A program made the position numbers and the translations under genes. A stretch of 64,000 nucleotides of DNA from an uncultured Dehalococcoidia bacterium (GTDB lineage Bacteria; Chloroflexota; Dehalococcoidia; Lucifugimonadales; CATOSD01): positions 1,833,108 through 1,897,107 of the forward strand of contig CATOSD010000001.1 in assembly GCA_951812395.1 (NCBI GenBank), in the 5' to 3' direction. This document shows, piece by piece, positions 1 through 8,846 of the stretch (position 1 is the stretch's first letter; every line of letters starts with the position of its first letter). Under the pieces are notes generated by a model, which saw only the letters and a list, made by a program, of their open reading frames with translations, was not told the DNA's origin and made no database searches.

Positions 1-417
1 CAGGTACACGAAGTACGTGGTAGAGGCCGACAGGGTGCACGAAGTCGTCGTAAACGTCTTTGTTCCGCCGGAACCCAGGTTGTTGGGATTCGTAAGCGCG
101 CACACCGAGGCATCCGGAAGGCCGGCCGCGGTGCTGCTCCAAATCGCAGCCGTCGTAGTATCTTTCGACCCGCCGTCGAATCTGAGTTGGACAGTCTCAA
201 GCTGACCGCCTGCCGTGCCCGTTGTGAACGCCTGAGCATATTGTCTGTCATCCCTTAGCACGATAGTGCCGAAGGCGTCGGATTGCCCCATGTTGCTGAC
301 GAACGGCTCGCCTATGGCGAGGGCCGGCGGGGCGGAGGAGAGGAGCAGGGTGAAGGCGGCGGCGGCGAGAGCGCCGGCAAGCACCAGCGCCCGTGTGGAG
401 AATCTAACGTGGTCCAT
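1..417 (-). CDS. Giant cadherin-like surface protein, copy 0 (N-terminal part, runs off left edge)
   Basis: The reverse strand is open from an ATG at 417 to the window edge, giving 139 residues. The start is preceded by a GAGGATG ribosome site. The N-terminus is a signal peptide (basic RFSTR, an Ala/Leu core, then AlaLeuAla before IGEPF). After it comes a beta-rich domain with YAQAFTTGTAGG and CALTNPNNLG motifs that is nearly identical to the start of the three paralogues to the right. The rest of the gene, including any LPxTG anchor, lies outside the window. By homology it should be a secreted wall-anchored protein; its ligand is unknown. Confidence 0.85.
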   Translation of the reverse strand, partial: MDHVRFSTRALVLAGALAAAAFTLLLSSAPPALAIGEPFVSNMGQSDAFGTIVLRDDRQYAQAFTTGTAGGQLETVQLRFDGGSKDTTTAAIWSSTAAGLPDASVCALTNPNNLGSGGTKTFTTTSCTLSASTTYFVYL

Positions 418-504
418 CGTACATCCTCACTCATTAGGGACAATTCCGAAACGCGGCGCCTGTTGTGTAGTCAACCCAAAAGGCAATTTTCAAAAACTTG
501 GCCA

Positions 505-533
505 ATGCTACCATTCGCCGGGCCGCCTGTCCA
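505..533 (-). promoter_or_regulatory. Conserved promoter of surface-protein copy 0
   Basis: Read on the minus strand, a TGGACA -35 box is followed by a 17-base spacer and a TAGCAT -10 box preceded by TGG. The same arrangement, with a similar GGCCCG-containing spacer, sits upstream of all four paralogues. It predicts a 5' leader of roughly 80 bases. Confidence 0.6.
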
Positions 534-544
534 GCAGCCCGGCA

Positions 545-612
545 GCGTCCCTTCCCCCTCGGATGGGGGAAGGGCCTGCCCTGAGCCTGTCGAAGGGTCA
601 GGATGGGGGCGC
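545..612. repeat. REP-like intergenic repeat
   Basis: This is a C-rich then G-rich hairpin (CCCTTCCCCCTCGG / ATGGGGGAAGGG) followed by CCTGCCCTGAGCCTGTCGAA and GGATGGGGG. Related copies occur at about nine other places in the window. Confidence 0.7.
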
Positions 613-655
613 CGGTTCAGGCACGACCGGTGCGATTCCAAAAGCCTACCCTAGG

Positions 656-988
656 TCAGCCCTCACGGGGGGATGGGACTCTGGAAAGGCTGTCGGCGCC
701 CGGCGCGGCGGTGACCTGAAGGCGCAGCCCCAGGGCGCGCATCACCTTGAGGACGGTTGCGAATTCCGGGTTGCCGTTGGCCGAGAGCGACTTGTACAGG
801 CTTTCCCTGCCCAGTCCGGTCTCGTGCGCGACCAGAGCCATCCGCTGAGCGCGGGCGATGTCCCCAAGCGTCGCCAGGATCAGGCCCAGGTCGCCCTCAT
901 CCAGCGCCACGTTCAAGTAGGCAGCCATGTCCTCCTCGGTCTCGAGGTGCTCGGCCGGGTCCCATGGCCGCGTGTGTGTCTTCGCCAT
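656..988 (-). CDS. Addiction-module antitoxin (HigA-like, COG3636 type), copy 1
   Basis: This 110-residue protein has the N-terminal pattern of the probable addiction module antidote family (WDPAEHLETEEDMAAYL, then DEGD). A helix-turn-helix follows (ALVAHETGLGRESLYKSLS, NPEFATVLKVMRALGL). Members of this family bind and neutralise a RelE/HigB-type mRNA-cleaving toxin encoded just upstream and repress the operon. Here only about 27 C-terminal toxin residues remain upstream, so this is an orphan antitoxin. Its own C-terminus (SRVPSPREG) is encoded by REP-like repeat sequence, so the original end has probably been replaced. A near-identical copy lies at 8160-8501. Confidence 0.8.
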   Translation of the reverse strand: MAKTHTRPWDPAEHLETEEDMAAYLNVALDEGDLGLILATLGDIARAQRMALVAHETGLGRESLYKSLSANGNPEFATVLKVMRALGLRLQVTAAPGADSLSRVPSPREG

Positions 989-1000
989 ATCCGCATCCTC

Positions 1001-1081
1001 CTACAGTCCCCTTGCCAACTCCAACGCTCTTCCGATGCCCCGCTGCTGGCTGTCCTTGTCACCACCGGCCAATCTGATGCA
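1001..1081 (-). pseudogene. Truncated RelE/HigB-like toxin remnant, copy 1
   Basis: Upstream of the antitoxin the minus strand reads CIRLAGGDKDSQQRGI, then GRALELARGL and a TAG stop. This matches the usual C-terminus of addiction-module killer proteins (a GGDK.SQ..DI..A..LA pattern). The rest of the toxin (about 70 residues including the active site) is missing. The break falls close to the point where the spacer switches to unrelated C-rich sequence. Confidence 0.6.
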
Positions 1082-1116
1082 AGGACCACCTATGGCAGGA
1101 TCATTCCGTCCCCCCC

Positions 1117-1335
1117 TTGACACGCCAGCACATCCGTGCTAACATCCCCTTCATAACAACCTACCGGCCACTTAACAACCGAAGACCGGCCACCGACCAA
1201 CCGGCACACCCCGTATCACCCTTGTCAACTAACCGTCAAACATTTTCCCATCCAACCGCAATCTGTTTCATCCATAACCAGAAACCCAGCCCGCCCAGCT
1301 ACGAAATCTGAGGAGATAGAACAAAAGAAACGAAA
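1117..1335 (+). promoter_or_regulatory. Recurrent promoter-plus-leader element, copy 1
   Basis: A near-consensus promoter (TTGACA at 1117, 17-base spacer, TAACAT at 1140) is followed about 150 bases later by CCCAGCTACGAA (1294). An A-rich tract with roughly 10-base phased AAC/GAAC repeats comes next. The same promoter spacer (CACATCCGTGC), 12-mer and A-rich tail recur at 10497, 24841 and 62513. No credible coding sequence follows. It may encode a small RNA or act as a leader. Confidence 0.5.
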
Positions 1336-1898
1336 CGGGACACTATTTTCTAGGCGTATTGTCCCACCCGGCAGGTAGCCCCTGCTTTAGCCCGGATGCG
1401 ACTCCGCTTGGTAGCCCGTCACCCGTCCACCCCGCCCCGACCTGTTGTCCCTTCCCCCTCGCAGGGGGGAGGCTGGGATGGGGGTGACCGAGGCGCAAAA
1501 CCAGCCCCGACCCGTACCGCGCACGCCACCTGGCCGGCGCGGAGTTCCGGTCGAGGCTCTGCCCAGCCTTGCCGACCGCGATCCCCGGCCCAAACAAGCG
1601 GTAGCAGGCCAGGAGGTGCTGCGCGGCCTGTCTTCATGGCCGCCGCGCGAGCCAGTCCCGGCCCTGCCGCCCACCCATACGCGCTACCCGCCCTCAGCTT
1701 AATATGAAGCCGTGGCGGCGCCGGAACCTCCCGGCATGGTCCGCTTCGACGTAGCCTCGCCCGTTGCTGAGGCGTCTGGCGCATTCACGACGCCTGCCTC
1801 GAACATAGCCTCGCGGAACCGGCCAGACATGTTCCCCCGGACTGGCGGCCGCATTCAGGTTCGCCCGAACCCGCCTCCATCGGCGTACCGGCGCGGCC
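1336..1898. other. Gene-free spacer downstream of surface-protein copy 1
   Basis: No ORF in either direction looks like a protein; the track entries are proline/arginine-rich shadows. The stretch contains a short REP-like repeat near 1445-1490. It is almost identical to 10716-11303, except that the repeat there carries about 27 extra bases. It belongs to a cassette duplicated with the surface-protein genes. Confidence 0.6.
1445..1490. repeat. REP-like repeat, short form
   Basis: CCCTTCCCCCTCGCAGGGGG is followed directly by GCTGGGATGGGGGTGA. Compared with the paralogous site at 10826 it lacks the internal GCCCTGAGTTTGCCGAATGG segment. Confidence 0.6.
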
Positions 1899-4800
1899 TC
1901 AGGCCGTTTGTCTGCGCGTTTGCAAGAGCCTGAGGCCCGCGGCCGTCAGGGCGGCGCCTGCAATCAGCAGCGCCAGCAGGATGTGTCCGGGGACGTGGGC
2001 GCCGCCTGTCCTGGGCAACAGATCGCTCGAGGCCAGAGCCTGCGCGATCACCTCGTCATCGAGCACAAGCACAAAGTCGCCGAATCTGAAAATCGAGCCG
2101 GAGACCGTGGCCTGCCCAGTCTCCTCGTCGACGCTCAACGTGACCGCCACCTCTGTCCAGGAGCCGGTGGCCGCGTCACGCTTCAGAAGTCTCAAGCCAC
2201 CCAGATCGTTCGCTGTGCGCAGCATCGATAGTCCGCCCACGTCCTCGACCTGCTCTGGGGTGAGCGTGATGTTCACGCCGGCCGGGGTGCTGAGCTGTGC
2301 GTCCCGCTCCCGCTGTCCGGCGGCGTCGAACAGGTTGACGGTGACGCAGGCCAGGAGAGGCCCAACGGCCGGGTCCTCGATCGTGCATCCGGTGACCCTG
2401 GCCTGGAACGCATCCTGCCTGGAACTGACCGGGAAGACCACGGTGACGTCCTGTTCGGCGGCGGCGACGGTGGTCTGTTGGTCGGGGTTGACCACCACCA
2501 CGGATTGGTCAGTTTCTTCATCTGCCGCCACGGCGGTTATCTCGCCGGGAGGCCCGTCGATAACCGGCGCGACCGGGACCGGCGCCGCCGGCCCCGCAGA
2601 GGCAGCGGCTGAACGCTGGGCGCGGCTGTCCTCCTGATCGGTGGGGGCCTCGTCCACGGTCACCGTGATGGTCCATGTCGCGGGATCGTTGCTCGAGACC
2701 CCGTCCGAGGCGGACACGACGATGGTCGCGCTGCCCGCGGATATCGGGGTGACGCTCAGCGTTCCGGCGCTGGTTATGCGGGCGCTTGCCACGCCGTTCC
2801 GGTTCGAACTCACCGAGTAGGTGAGCGAATCGCCGTCATCGTCCGCGAAGTTGCTCGACAGGTCCAACCTCCAGGGGGGATCACCCGCCGTCAGGGTTGT
2901 CCGGTCGATGACCGTGCCCACCGTCGTTGGAGGGTCGTTCACGTTCCTCACAGTGACGGACACGTCGAGCGTGTCTGCGAACGTGCCGTCGGAGACGGTC
3001 AGGGTTACCAGGTATACGTTGTCGCGGTTGGCGTCAGCCGGATTCTCGAAGTCGGGCGCTGCCTTGAATCTGAGCGTTGCTGCGCCCCCGTCGAAACTGA
3101 AGAGACCCGCGTCGACTCCGGACAACGCCTCCCAGGTGGTGGGATCGCCATTCGGGTCGCTGGCGTTGTAGGTCCCGACCGGTCCCACGCCGTTCTCATC
3201 GTAGTTGATGTTCGCGGGTCCGGACACGTCCGGCGGCGTGGGACGCAGCTTGCGGAACACACTGACGGTGTAGGTCCTGGTGCGCAGGGGGTCCGTCCCC
3301 TGGATCGTCACCGCTATCTCGATGGTGGTCGTGCTCACCTCGCCGCCCAGGTCGATTGGTACGTCGGAACCGTGGGTCGTCGGCGTGTTGTTCAATGTCA
3401 TAGTTATGTTGTCTGAATGCGGACCCGCGACCAACGTGGGGGTCACCACGACGCTGTCCACGGTGCTTTCCACGCTTGCGGAGTACTCCGTGACCTCCGG
3501 GTTGAAACCCAAATCAGAGGCCAGGTCCGAGACGGCAAGGTCACTCAGACGCCAAATGCTGTCGTCTATCAGCACGGTTACCGCGCCGGTGGCGGCGCCG
3601 CCCCGGCCATCGGAGACGGTGTAGGAAACACTCGTTTGGCCATAAGCCCCTGGGTTGGGCGTGAACTCGACGGCGGCGCCATCGTTGGTGGTGGTGGCGC
3701 TGCCTATGGCTGCTCCGGTCATGCTGGCGTCCGTAACGGCGAGGGGATCGCCGTCCTCGTCCGTATCGTTTTCCAATACGCCAATCACTATGCGAGCGTC
3801 CGGCAGGGTGGCGACGCTTTCCGAATTCGCCACCGGCGCGTCGTTCTCGTCGGTCACCGTGACCCGGACGTTCATCCTGCTCGCCTCGTCGTCCGTAGCA
3901 TCCGCGGTAGTCCCGTTGTCGTCGGTGGTCACCACGGTCACTTCGTAGACGTTGTCCTGGTTGGCGTCAGCCGGGAACTCGTAGTTGGGTGGGCTGCTGA
4001 AGTCCAACTCGCCGCCTCCGGAAGGGATCTCGAATTGGTCTGCGTCCGGTCCCTCCAGGCTCCACGTGACGGTCCCCACGGCGCCGGTGGCGGAGTAGGT
4101 GTCCACCGGGTCCTTGCCGTTCTCGGCGTAGGAGTGGGTCGAGGTCCCGGACGCTGCGCTCACCGCCGGCAGGTCGGTTACGGTTACCCTTACCCGGATG
4201 CTGGTTGAAAGGTAAGTCGACGTGGCGGCCGTCGAGGATCCGGTCTTCACAGTCAGCGTCATATCGTACGTGTTGTCGGCCCCGAGGTCTGTCGGGTTCT
4301 CGAAGTCGGGCGCCGTATTGAAGCTCAGGGTGACCGTGGCCGTACTCGTAGACGAAGTGGCGCTGAAACTACTGTAGGCAAGATTGTTCAAGGTTACTTC
4401 AACGATTTCGTGTCCTGCGTCGTCGTCATCGACGGTCAGGGTGGCCACTGTCGAAGTGCCGTGCTCCGGGAAGTCGGGGGCGGTGGCCAGGCGGCTGGCG
4501 CCCGTACCGGTTACGGTCACACCGGGTCCGCCGTGAATAACCGGCGGCTCGTCGATCAGGCTGGTCACAGTCACCGTGACCGCAAGCTCGCTCGTTACGG
4601 TATTGCCGGTGGCATCGTCCGTTATGGAAGCCGTCACGACCACGTTGTAGACGTTATCCCCATCGCTGTCCGCCGGACTCTCAAGGTCGGGGGGTGTGAC
4701 GAAGTTGAGCTCGCCGTTGTCGCCGAGCTCGTTGGAGATTGTGAAGTCGCCGGCGTCGACCCCTGCCAGGCCCCAGGTGGGGCTGCCGTTGGCGGTGTAG

Positions 4801-5264
4801 GTGGCGACCGTGCCCTGGCCGCTCTCCGAGTAGGAGGTCGTTGTCGCCCCGGTTATCTCCGGCGCCACGTGAATGGTCAATGTGTAGGTGTCCGCGCTGT
4901 ACTCGTAGCCGTCGTTTACCCTGAAATCGAACGACGTGAAGGCCGCGCCATTCTGGTCGGCCGGCGGGGTGTACTTGAGCTTGTTGATGTCGGCCAGGGC
5001 TATCATGGTGGTGGTGGAGATTGCTTCGCCGGTGTCCAGGGTCCCGCTGTCATCGGAGTCGAGCCACAGAGTGCCTCTTTCCGGCAGGCCGGTGATCCTC
5101 ACAGAGCCCTGGTCGGTGGTGTCGGCATCGACGAAGAGAAAGGAACTCGTCGCGAACGTGTAGACCGTGTTCTCGTCGGCGGTCACCGCGGCGTCGGCAG
5201 AGGTTGGGAGCGCGTTGGGGATGCTCTCGCCTTTCAACCCCATCATTAGGGAACCTCTGAACAA
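1899..5264 (-). pseudogene. Surface-protein copy 1, C-terminal fragment with LPRTG anchor (gene split by IS5 element)
   Basis: This is the downstream part of a giant cadherin-like protein. The first about 7 residues of the ORF come from IS sequence; homology starts at MGLKGESIPNALPTSADAA. It then holds cadherin-like beta-sandwich repeats (SYSESGQGTVATY, NPTDLGADNTYDMTLTV, ENDTDEDGDPL) and a C-terminal domain. It ends with an LPRTGG signal, a hydrophobic segment and the basic tail RLLQTRRQTA. Compared with copies 2 and 3 it lacks one block of about 528 residues. That block is bounded by two copies of the same ITGATTTSY/NGSPTWGL repeat, so it was probably lost by recombination. Without the signal peptide this fragment is unlikely to be exported. 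Confidence 0.85.
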
Positions 5265-6447
5265 CTGAGGTCATCTCGTATGTGATGGACAGTAAGTGGG
5301 CTGTCCGAGGTATTTCTTCCTCCTACGGTGTGTCGATAGAGGTCTTGTGGTCCTGAAACGGCTCTGCTAAGGCGTATCTGCGTTCGTTTGTCCAGCTTGG
5401 GCGCACTCCGCCCTTGTCAGGCTGCCAAGTACCGCTCCGCCCTTATCAAGTTCGTCATTCCCAGTAGCAACGCCAGTCGTTGCGTGTTCTTTGCCAACCC
5501 TCGGTAACGCACCTTGGCGTATCCAAAGTGGCGCTTCACGTACAGGAACGGATGCTCCACCTTCGCCCTGGTCGACGCCTTGCGCTTCTCCACTAGCACC
5601 TCATAGCTTCCCGGCTCCAGTTGCCGACGTCTCCCGGGTCTCAGCGCTACCTGCCAGTCCACATCCAACTCGCGGTTCTCCAATCGCTTGCCGACTCCCT
5701 GATACCCCGCATCGCCCCACACCCGATTCTCTCCACCGTGCAGTAGCCGGTGAGCCTCCGTCACGTCATGAACGTTCGCAGGTGTCGTCGTTACGCTATG
5801 TACTACTCCCGTCTCAGCGTCCGCACCGATGTGTACCTTCATCCCGAAGTGCCACTCATTCCCCTTCTTCGTTTGACGCATCTCAGGGTCTCGCTCACCT
5901 GCACGATTCTTCGTCGACGATGGCGCCTCAATGATGCTCGCGTCCACGATCGTCCCCTCCCGAAGTCGCAGCCCCTGGGACTCCAGGTGACGGTTGATCT
6001 CCTCGAACAGAACCTGTCCCAACTCGTGCTCTTCCAGCAGATGGCGGAAGTTCAGGATCGTCGTCTCGTCCGGGAGCGGGCCCGATAGCCTCAACCCTAC
6101 GAACCGTCTCACCGACTCGACCTCGTAGAGCATGTCCTCCATGCCAGGATCACTGAGGTTGTAGAACGCCTGCACACAGTGAATCCGCAGCATCACAGAT
6201 AACTCATAAGGTCGCCGGCCCCGGCCTGCCTTGGGATAGAACGGGCGGATGCGTTCTACGAGCTGCTCCCACGGGATCAGACCGTCCATGCGCTCAAGGA
6301 ATATCTCCCGCCGGGTCTTGCGCTTCTTGCTCTCGTACTCCAAGTCGGCAAATGTTGGCTGGTCCATCGTGCCTTCACCCCAAACATCTCTGCTTTGTGT
6401 ATGGCATTTTACTATGCCACAACACACCAGACTTGTTCAGAGTATCC
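5250..6447 (-). mobile_element. IS5-family insertion sequence inside surface-protein gene
   Basis: This is a 1198-bp element with imperfect terminal inverted repeats (left GGAACCTCTGAACAA, right-end complement GGATACTCTGAACAA, 13 of 15 matching). The 4-bp target duplication TTAG sits at 5246-5249 and 6448-6451 and fits the YTAR preference of the IS5 subgroup. Removing the element and one TTAG restores an in-frame GNISLMMGLKG junction, matching the uninterrupted paralogues. Confidence 0.92.
5417..6367 (-). CDS. IS5-family transposase
   Basis: This 316-residue DDE transposase closely resembles the Escherichia coli IS5 enzyme. An N-terminal domain starts MDQPTFADLEYESKKRKTRR and continues with FYPKAGRGRRPYEL. 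The catalytic region has D in TIVDASIIEAPSSTKN, D in WGDAGYQG and E in the AKVEHPFLYVKRHFG block. The ORF track starts 20 residues earlier at 6427. I prefer the ATG at 6367 because it aligns with family N-termini. The ORF appears complete, so the element may be active. It is transcribed in the same direction as the gene it interrupts. Confidence 0.92.
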   Translation of the reverse strand: MDQPTFADLEYESKKRKTRREIFLERMDGLIPWEQLVERIRPFYPKAGRGRRPYELSVMLRIHCVQAFYNLSDPGMEDMLYEVESVRRFVGLRLSGPLPDETTILNFRHLLEEHELGQVLFEEINRHLESQGLRLREGTIVDASIIEAPSSTKNRAGERDPEMRQTKKGNEWHFGMKVHIGADAETGVVHSVTTTPANVHDVTEAHRLLHGGENRVWGDAGYQGVGKRLENRELDVDWQVALRPGRRRQLEPGSYEVLVEKRKASTRAKVEHPFLYVKRHFGYAKVRYRGLAKNTQRLALLLGMTNLIRAERYLAA

Positions 6448-7870
6448 TTAGTGATATATTGCCAAATCGTGTCCAGGTCGAGGTGGCGGTTCTGGCATGG
6501 CGCGCTTGCCCTCTGATGATTATCCATCCAGCGTCTTCTACGGCAGCATCAAACGTGTACGCCCAATTGGCGTAGCCACCGTCGACCGCCTCTTCAAACA
6601 GCACGTGGTACCGCGTGCCTCTCTCCAGGGCGCATACGTTGGTCGATGTGGAGAACAGGAGTATGTCGCCCGATTGCCTGGCGGGCGTGCCGCCGAAGTC
6701 GCAGTGATCAGCGCCCGGTTCGGTCGAAGTACTGTTCCGCACTATCTTCAGGTTTACACCTTCGGTCTCGCTATTATCATCGACCCTCAAATCGACGCTT
6801 TGGACCCGGTAGCCCTTGGGGTTGCTCCCCGTGACGAAGCCCTGGGCGCGCCTGCGTTCCGCTGTCCTATTGCCGTCGTTACTTTTGCCGGTGTTGCTGA
6901 CCAGACGCGTGAACACGTCGATGGTCATGGTGTATGTCGACACGCTGTCGAGGTCGCCGTCGCTGACCGTGAAGTTGAAAGTGGCCAGCCCGGCCCCACC
7001 GCCGGTGTCCGGCGCCGTGTACCTGAGCTTGTCGTTGTTGAGTTCGTCGCGGGTAATGGTGGTGCTGGTGGTGGAGACGGCTTCGCCGGCGTCGAAGGTA
7101 TCGTTGTCATTGGCGTCGAGCCACAAGACGCCCCCGCCGGCCACAGAGGATATCGTCACCTCTTCCAGTTCGTCCCCACTATGGTCCGAGAAGAGGAAGT
7201 CGTCCCGGTGAAACTCGTACGTGTAGCCCAGTTCGGCCTGGAGCGTATTGTCGGCGGCGGTGGGGGCGACATTGGCCCCCCGCAAGCGGATTTTTATCAC
7301 TGCAGTGGCGCCGGAGGATAGCTCTGCCCAACTGCCGCTGCCGGATTTTGCGTGGTGCCAGTCGGTGATTCTCCAGCCTGGGAGTTTCTCGCTGTCTTCA
7401 CCATCGGAGTCCGTAACTCGGAGACCGTAGGAATCGGCGCCCGAACCTGCATAATGAATGTACACGAAGTACGTGGTAGAGGCCGACAGGGTGCACGAAG
7501 TCGTCCTAAACGTCTTGGTTCCGCTGGAACCCAGGTTGTTGGGATTCGTAAGCGCGCACACCGAGGCATCCGGAAGGCCGGCCGCGGTGCTGCTCCAAAT
7601 CGCAACCGTCGTAGTAGCTTTCGACCCGCTGCTGAATCTGAGTTCGACAGTCTCAAGCTGACCGCCTGCCGTACCCGTTGTGAACTCCTGAGCATATCGT
7701 CTGTCATCCCTTAGAATGATATTGCTTCCGTCGGATCTCCCCATGTTGCTGACGAACGGCTCGCCAATCGCGTGGGCCGGCGGGGCGGAGGAGAGGAGCA
7801 GCGTGAAGGCGGTGGCGGCGAGAGCGCCAACAAGCAGCAGCGCCCGTGTGGAGAATCTAACGTGGTCCAT
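6437..7870 (-). pseudogene. Surface-protein copy 1, N-terminal fragment
   Basis: This is the N-terminal 470-odd residues of the gene split by the IS5 element. It has a signal peptide (MDHVRFSTRALLLVGALAAT, cleavage near AHA-IGEPF). A beta-sandwich domain with YAQEFTTGTAGG follows, then a Ca-site-like WLDANDNDTFDAGE segment and a second FVTGSNPKGY domain. The true sequence ends at NISL; the last residues come from the IS end. If translated it would be secreted without a wall anchor. The start ATG follows a GAGGATG ribosome site. Its partner fragment is 1899-5264. Confidence 0.88.
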
Positions 7871-7964
7871 CGTACATCCTCACTCTTAGATGGGAAATCC
7901 GAAACCTGGCGGCTGTTGTACCAGCCACCAAGAAGCCTGGTTTTCAAGTTCACAACAGCGGGAA

Positions 7965-7994
7965 ATGTTACCATGTGTCGGGCCACCCGTCCAA
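7965..7994 (-). promoter_or_regulatory. Conserved promoter of surface-protein copy 1
   Basis: On the minus strand TTGGAC is followed by an 18-base spacer containing GGCCCG and ACATGG, then TAACAT. It is the same architecture and relative position as upstream of the other three copies. Confidence 0.55.
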
Positions 7995-8061
7995 CAGACT
8001 GGCGACTTCCAGATCCACCGCCTAATGTCCGCGGCGGCGCTTCGGCGGGGGGTCTACAATT

Positions 8062-8130
8062 TTCCCTTCCCCCTCGCAGTGGGAAGAGCCTGCCCTGAGC
8101 CTGTGGAAGGGTCAGGATGGGGGCGCCGGT
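8062..8130. repeat. REP-like intergenic repeat
   Basis: CCCTTCCCCCTCGCAGTGGG is followed by GCCTGCCCTGAGCCTGTGGA and GGATGGGGG. It is the equivalent of the repeat at 545 in the duplicated spacer. Confidence 0.65.
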
Positions 8131-8159
8131 TCAGGCACGACCGGTGCGATTCCAAAAGC

Positions 8160-8501
8160 CTACCCTGGTCTGCCCTCGCGGGGGGAAGGGACTCTGGAAA
8201 GGCTGTCGGCGCCCGGCGCGGCGGTGACCTGAAGGCGCAGCCCCAGGGCGCGCATCACCTTGAGGACGGTTGCGAATTCCGGGTTGCCGTTGGCCGAGAG
8301 CGACTTGTACAGGCTTTCCCTGCCCAGTCCGGTCTCGTGCGCGACCAGAGCCATCCGCTGAGCGCGGGCGATGTCCCCAAGCGTCTCCAGGATCAGGCCC
8401 AGGTCGCCCTCATCCAGCGCCACGTTCAAGTAGGCAGCCATGTCCTCCTCGGTCTCGAGGTGCTCGGCCGGGTCCCATGGCCGCGTGTGTGTCTTCGCCA
8501 T
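8160..8501 (-). CDS. Addiction-module antitoxin (HigA-like), copy 2
   Basis: This 113-residue near-duplicate of the 656-988 antitoxin differs at one internal residue (ETLGD for ATLGD) and has three extra C-terminal residues (RPG). The HTH region is intact. It lies between the promoter of surface-protein copy 1 and IS1380 copy A. Its cognate toxin is reduced to a remnant that also carries an internal stop. It is an orphan antitoxin carried by cassette duplication. Retention of an intact frame in both copies suggests either recent duplication or selection, for example anti-addiction or repression. Confidence 0.8.
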   Translation of the reverse strand: MAKTHTRPWDPAEHLETEEDMAAYLNVALDEGDLGLILETLGDIARAQRMALVAHETGLGRESLYKSLSANGNPEFATVLKVMRALGLRLQVTAAPGADSLSRVPSPREGRPG

Positions 8502-8513
8502 ATCCGCATCCTC

Positions 8514-8594
8514 CTACAGTCCCCTTGCCAACTCCAACGCTCTTCCGATGTCCCGCGGCTAGCTGTCCTTGTCACCACCGGCCAATTTGATGCA
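8514..8594 (-). pseudogene. Truncated RelE/HigB-like toxin remnant, copy 2
   Basis: This is the same C-terminal toxin remnant as at 1001-1081 but with an additional in-frame TAG (LAGGDKDS-stop-PRDIGRALE). It is clearly non-functional. The IS1380 copy A left end begins 26 bases further right. Confidence 0.55.
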
Positions 8595-8846
8595 AGGACC
8601 ACCTATGGCAGGATCATTCCCCCAAATCCACCGCCTAACCGCGGCGGGGGGGGGTGTGGTGGGTTGGCGAGGGTGAATGTGCGTTTTGGGGCCGGTCAGT
8701 TGGCGTGGGGAAGGTCGATGCGACGGTCTGGGGGCGTGAGGCGGTTCCTGAGAGGGTAGTTGGAGGGTTTTGGGCGAGTTTCGGACACGGCGAAGCCGAC
8801 GACTTCGGTTCAGTCGCCTCGAGTGTGGGTGGATTCCTGAGGAGAA

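Noticed and set aside
266-1120. 284-residue plus-strand ORF over the antitoxin
   Set aside because: It is antisense to the signal peptide and antitoxin genes and is recreated in the duplicated spacer at 7890-8759. It has no domain features.
1343-1784. Minus-strand ORFs in the spacer after surface-protein copy 1
   Set aside because: Pro/Arg-rich composition, no ribosome site, no recognisable fold, and a frame interrupted by an indel relative to the duplicate spacer.
3417-4208. Long plus-strand ORFs antisense to the surface-protein genes (for example 3417-4208, 13827-15146, 20403-21821)
   Set aside because: They lie wholly within the repeat-rich genes on the other strand, are Gly/Val/Arg-rich translations of the antisense of cadherin repeats, and recur wherever those repeats occur.
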